Assembly (NCBI RefSeq): GCF_023072615.1
Contig: NZ_JAKNRW010000015.1
Coordinates: 1 to 64,000 of the forward strand
Reading direction: 5' to 3'
DNA: 64,000 bases
Source of the DNA: Pseudomonas violetae
GTDB lineage: Bacteria; Pseudomonadota; Gammaproteobacteria; Pseudomonadales; Pseudomonadaceae
In this document: positions 60,865 to 64,000 of the stretch, one piece after another
Layout: the number at the start of each line of letters is the position of its first letter
Numbering within the stretch: position 1 is the stretch's first letter
The notes under the pieces: generated by a model
The model's database searches: none
What the model was told of the DNA's origin: nothing
What the model saw: the letters and a program-made list of their open reading frames with translations, nothing else
Program-made: the position numbers and the translations under genes

Positions 60865-62529
60865 ATGTCACGTACTTATGACTTCGTCATTGTCGGCGCC
60901 GGTTCAGCCGGTTGCGTGCTGGCCAATAGACTCAGCGAGAACGGACGATACAGCGTTTGCTTACTCGAGGCGGGGCCTGCGGATCGGTATCCGTGGATCC
61001 ACATCCCGATAGGTTACGCCAAGACCATGTTCCACCCAGTCTACAACTGGGGCTTCTACACCGATCCAGATCCCGGCATGAACGAGCGGCGAATCTACTG
61101 GCCGCGCGGCAAGGTGTTTGGTGGCTGCAGTTCAATCAACGGTCTCATTTTCATTCGTGGCCAGCGCGCTGATTACGATGCCTGGGCCAGTGCCGGCAAT
61201 GTCGGCTGGGGCTGGGACGATGTATTACCCTACTTCCGCCGCGCCGAATGCAACGACCTGGGCCCCGGCCCCACTCGCGGCACCGACGGACCGTTATCGG
61301 CATCCAGCATCAAGGCTCGGCATCCACTCACTGAAGGCTTTATCGGGGCGGCCAAGGAGCTCGGTGTGCCTCATATCCAGGACTTCAACACCGGTGATCA
61401 GGAAGGCGTTGGCTACTACCAATTGACCACGCGCAAGGGTTTGCGCTGCAGTACCGCAGTGGCCTACCTGCACCCCGCCAAGCATCGTGCGAACCTGGCT
61501 ATCGAGGCGCAAGCCCAAGCCGAAAAAGTCCTTTTCGAAGGGGCCCGCGCAGTCGGCGTCCAGTATCGCCAGAACGGTCAGTCACTCACCGTAAACGCCA
61601 GGCGCGAAGTGATTCTCAGCGCCGGAGCGCTGCAATCACCGCAGTTACTGCAATTATCTGGCGTCGGTCCCGCAGACCTGCTGAAAAAATTCAACATCCC
61701 AACGGTACATGCACTGCCTGGTGTGGGTGAAAACCTTCAAGACCATTTGCAGATTCGCTTGATCTACGAATGCACTCAACCGATCACCACCAACGATGAC
61801 CTGCGTTCGCCGCTGCGTAAATTGCGCATGGGCCTGCAGTGGCTGCTGACCCGCGGCGGTCCGCTGGCGATTGGCATCAACCAGGGCGGGCTGTTCACCC
61901 GGGTGCTGGAACAAAGTGACACCCCCGATATTCAGTATCACTTCGGCACCCTGAGTGCCGACTCTGCCGGCGGCAGCGTACATCCCTTCTCGGGCTTCAC
62001 TATGTCGGTTTGCCAACTGCGCCCCGAAAGCCGCGGCTACGTGCGCATTACCTCTACCGACCCCTTGCAGCCGCCGTCTATGCAGCCCAATTACCTGTCG
62101 ACCGAACTGGACCGCAAAACGGTGATTGCAGCGGTGCGCTACACCCGCAAGCTGGCACAAACCGGGCCACTCAAGCGTTTGATTCGCCGCGAGTATCGGC
62201 CTGGAATCGAGCACCAGAGTGACGAGCAGATTCTGGAGTTCTGCCGCCAATACGGGGCAACCATTTTCCATCCGTCCGGCACCTGCAAGATGGGTAACGA
62301 TCCACAAGCGGTGGTGGATTCGCGCCTGCGCGTTCACGGCGTGCAGGGCTTGCGGGTGGTCGACTGCTCGATCATGCCAACCCTGGTTTCGGGCAACACC
62401 AACGTCCCCGTGGTGATGATTGCCGAGAAAGCCTCAACGATGATCCTCCAAGACTGCCTCCAGCCCGGCGCCCGCACACAACACACCGTAGCGGCACCCG
62501 CACCTGCACGCAGCACATTTGCATCCTGA
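60865..62529 (+). CDS. GMC flavin dehydrogenase, probable isethionate dehydrogenase
   Basis: The 554-residue protein is a glucose-methanol-choline oxidoreductase with FAD. It shows the FAD motif VGAGSAGCVLANRLSE, the GMC signature GKVFGGCSSINGLIFIRG and the catalytic HPSGTCKMG with later NTNVPVVMIAEKAS. It is closest in layout to choline dehydrogenase, like isethionate dehydrogenase IseJ, which forms sulfoacetaldehyde in the isethionate route. AGAGG precedes the ATG at 60865. It is followed 68 bases later by a permease and divergent from an IclR regulator. Substrate identity is inferred from context; choline and other alcohols remain possible. Confidence 0.82.
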   Translation: MSRTYDFVIVGAGSAGCVLANRLSENGRYSVCLLEAGPADRYPWIHIPIGYAKTMFHPVYNWGFYTDPDPGMNERRIYWPRGKVFGGCSSINGLIFIRGQRADYDAWASAGNVGWGWDDVLPYFRRAECNDLGPGPTRGTDGPLSASSIKARHPLTEGFIGAAKELGVPHIQDFNTGDQEGVGYYQLTTRKGLRCSTAVAYLHPAKHRANLAIEAQAQAEKVLFEGARAVGVQYRQNGQSLTVNARREVILSAGALQSPQLLQLSGVGPADLLKKFNIPTVHALPGVGENLQDHLQIRLIYECTQPITTNDDLRSPLRKLRMGLQWLLTRGGPLAIGINQGGLFTRVLEQSDTPDIQYHFGTLSADSAGGSVHPFSGFTMSVCQLRPESRGYVRITSTDPLQPPSMQPNYLSTELDRKTVIAAVRYTRKLAQTGPLKRLIRREYRPGIEHQSDEQILEFCRQYGATIFHPSGTCKMGNDPQAVVDSRLRVHGVQGLRVVDCSIMPTLVSGNTNVPVVMIAEKASTMILQDCLQPGARTQHTVAAPAPARSTFAS

Positions 62530-62597
62530 TGGAGCATTGAAAGTAGCGCGCCACATCCGCTCACCCTCCATATAAAGACAACAACAGGAATACTGAT

Positions 62598-63920
62598 ATG
62601 TCCACGCCCAGCCCCGTGCGCAAGGTGGTAATAGCAAGTGTTATAGGCGCCACCATCGAGTGGTATGACTTCTTCCTCTATGGCGTCGTCGCCGGCATCG
62701 TATTCAACCACCTGTACTTCCCCAGCGATGACCCACTGGTCTCCACCATGCTGGCCTACGGCACATTCGCCGTCGGCTTCCTCAGCCGACCTATCGGGGG
62801 GGTAATTTTCGGTCATTTCGGCGACAAGATCGGTCGAAAAAGCATGCTGATCATGACCATGATGATCATGGGCGTGGCCACCTTCCTCATTGGCCTGGTG
62901 CCCAGTTACGACAGCATCGGTATCTGGGCGCCGATCCTTCTGCTGCTGCTGCGCATCGTCCAGGGCATCGGCCTGGGTGGCGAATGGGGTGGCGCCGTGC
63001 TGATGGCTTTCGAGTACGCACCCGAACATAAACGCGGTTTCTACGCCAGCCTGCCTCAAATCGGCCTGGCAATAGGCTTGTGCCTGGCCTCTGGTGTGGT
63101 AGGACTGCTGTCCTACATCCTGACCGACGCACAGTTTCTCGAATGGGGCTGGCGCATCGCTTTTCTGCTCAGCGCAGGCCTGGTGTTCGTTGGCACCTGG
63201 ATTCGTCTGAACGTGATGGAAAGTCCTGAGTTCGCCAAGGTTAAAGCAGCCAACGCCGAAGCCGCCATTCCGTTCATAGACATGATGAAACGTTACCCAA
63301 AGAACGTGCTGGCCGGTATGGGGGCACGCTACATCGACGGCGTGTTCTTCAATGTGTTCGGCGTATTCTCGCTCAGTTACCTGACCCAGACGCTCAACCT
63401 GCCGCGTTCCGAAGCATTGATCGGGGTGATGGTGGCAGCGGTGGTGATGTGCTTCACCATTCCGATGTTCGGCGCCTTGTCCGATAGAGTCGGCCGCACC
63501 CGCGTTTACTTCTGGGGCTCGCTGATCACTGCCCTCTCCGCGTTTCCGGCCTTCTGGCTGATGATGACCAGCAATGGCGACATGTTCATGATCTGGATGG
63601 CCATTGTGGTTCCCTTCGGTATTTTTTACGCTGCGGTCTATGGTCCCGAGGCCGCCATGTTCTGTGAACTTTTCGACGCGAAAGTGCGCTACACCGGCAT
63701 CTCGTTCGTCTATCAATTTTCCGGTATCTTCGCCAGCGGGCTGACGCCCATGATCGCTACGGCGTTGATGCGCAGCAGCGGTGGCCAGCCCTGGACGACC
63801 TGTCTCTACGTACTGTTCGCCGGCGCCATCAGTGCGTATTGCGCCTGGTGGATCGGCAAACGCAAAGGCGAACCGTTGACCAACGAGTTCAGTGCCGCCC
63901 AAAGCACCACGTCCTCATGA
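62598..63920 (+). CDS. MFS permease of the metabolite/H+ symporter (MHS) type
   Basis: The 440-residue protein has twelve membrane helices and the MHS pattern: GATIEWYDFFLYGVVAGIVF in helix 1, FGHFGDKIGRKSMLIMTM between helices 2 and 3, and LRIVQGIGLGGEWGGAVLM in helix 4. Members carry organic acids or betaine-like compounds with protons. Its place behind the GMC dehydrogenase suggests uptake of isethionate (IseU-type). The stop is at 63920, and no further gene start is visible in the last 80 bases. Confidence 0.88.
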   Translation: MSTPSPVRKVVIASVIGATIEWYDFFLYGVVAGIVFNHLYFPSDDPLVSTMLAYGTFAVGFLSRPIGGVIFGHFGDKIGRKSMLIMTMMIMGVATFLIGLVPSYDSIGIWAPILLLLLRIVQGIGLGGEWGGAVLMAFEYAPEHKRGFYASLPQIGLAIGLCLASGVVGLLSYILTDAQFLEWGWRIAFLLSAGLVFVGTWIRLNVMESPEFAKVKAANAEAAIPFIDMMKRYPKNVLAGMGARYIDGVFFNVFGVFSLSYLTQTLNLPRSEALIGVMVAAVVMCFTIPMFGALSDRVGRTRVYFWGSLITALSAFPAFWLMMTSNGDMFMIWMAIVVPFGIFYAAVYGPEAAMFCELFDAKVRYTGISFVYQFSGIFASGLTPMIATALMRSSGGQPWTTCLYVLFAGAISAYCAWWIGKRKGEPLTNEFSAAQSTTSS

Positions 63921-64000
63921 CAGACTGATCCAATGAACCCGGCGCATCGCCCGACTCATTGCGAGGGCAAGGCTTTGCGCGCACGCCCCTCACGGAGGCC

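Noticed and set aside
62334..63902. 522-codon open frame on the minus strand across the MFS permease
   Set aside because: It mirrors the membrane protein gene, is rich in histidine and glutamine and has no domain pattern.
1..64000. CRISPR arrays, tRNA genes, rRNA genes, integrases
   Set aside because: I looked for regularly spaced repeats, cloverleaf-like ends and integrase motifs and found none that hold up by eye.

Overview
The window looks like a chromosome segment of a fluorescent-group Pseudomonas or close relative. This rests on the Pseudomonas-type REP sequences (24-bp palindromic pair at 56468-56554), a PAAR-protein remnant of the kind found with type VI effectors, the small-protein families, and the general gene repertoire. 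This is inference from gene content; there is no rRNA or species marker, and I see no tRNA, CRISPR array or phage integrase.

Layout. (1) 1-6.7 kb: the 3' end of an IS3-family element, then a signalling operon read leftward: an HDOD response regulator, a 1514-residue CHASE/PAS hybrid histidine kinase with two receivers and an HPt domain, and a receiver-GGDEF protein whose C-terminus is cut off by the IS. (2) 6.7-16.2 kb: accessory and scavenging genes (DinB-like with a frameshift in a G9 run, cupin, tautomerase, CMD, LysR, AraC/GyrI, two GNATs, DJ-1/PfpI, MAPEG), with a twice-deleted IS1182-family remnant and several copies of a short dispersed intergenic element. (3) 16.7-38.8 kb: a stress-tolerance region in two blocks split by ordinary genes and decayed pieces. 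It holds a PRC-barrel protein, two near-identical cysteine-free thioredoxin-fold exported proteins plus a third broken copy, a fatty acid desaturase, DUF2254, YihY/BrkB, two NhaA antiporters, a CPA1 antiporter, PPK2, a glutaredoxin-MauE membrane protein, and a tight zwf-GH15-ROK operon that could turn glucans or trehalose into glucose-6-phosphate and NADPH. Remnants of PRC-barrel, thioredoxin-fold and DUF2254 genes indicate that these modules were duplicated and then partly deleted. (4) 39-47.6 kb: a TAXI-type TRAP transporter with DUF1850, then an OmpR-type two-component system and a PBP5/6-type D,D-carboxypeptidase, with PmrA-like TTAAG/CTTAA repeats upstream of both the regulator and the carboxypeptidase.

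(5) 48-64 kb: a dissimilatory C2-sulfonate locus. Taurine enters through taurine-pyruvate aminotransferase (tpa) with a MocR-type regulator. A second entry, an IclR regulator with a GMC-type flavin dehydrogenase and an MHS-type MFS permease, resembles the isethionate module known from Cupriavidus. Both routes meet at sulfoacetaldehyde, which Xsc converts to acetyl phosphate and sulfite; Pta makes acetyl-CoA. Sulfite is handled by a periplasmic molybdenum sulfite dehydrogenase with its dihaem cytochrome c (sorAB), and two different exporters (YeiH and TauE/SafE) sit next to them. Two uncharacterised genes (a DUF6506 protein in the xsc-pta operon and a 227-residue unknown) lie inside the locus and are candidate new parts of the pathway.

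The most interesting parts for follow-up are the sulfonate locus with its two unknown proteins, the zwf-GH15-ROK-PPK2 metabolic stress module, the duplicated cysteine-free thioredoxin-fold proteins, and the PmrA-like regulon around the carboxypeptidase.
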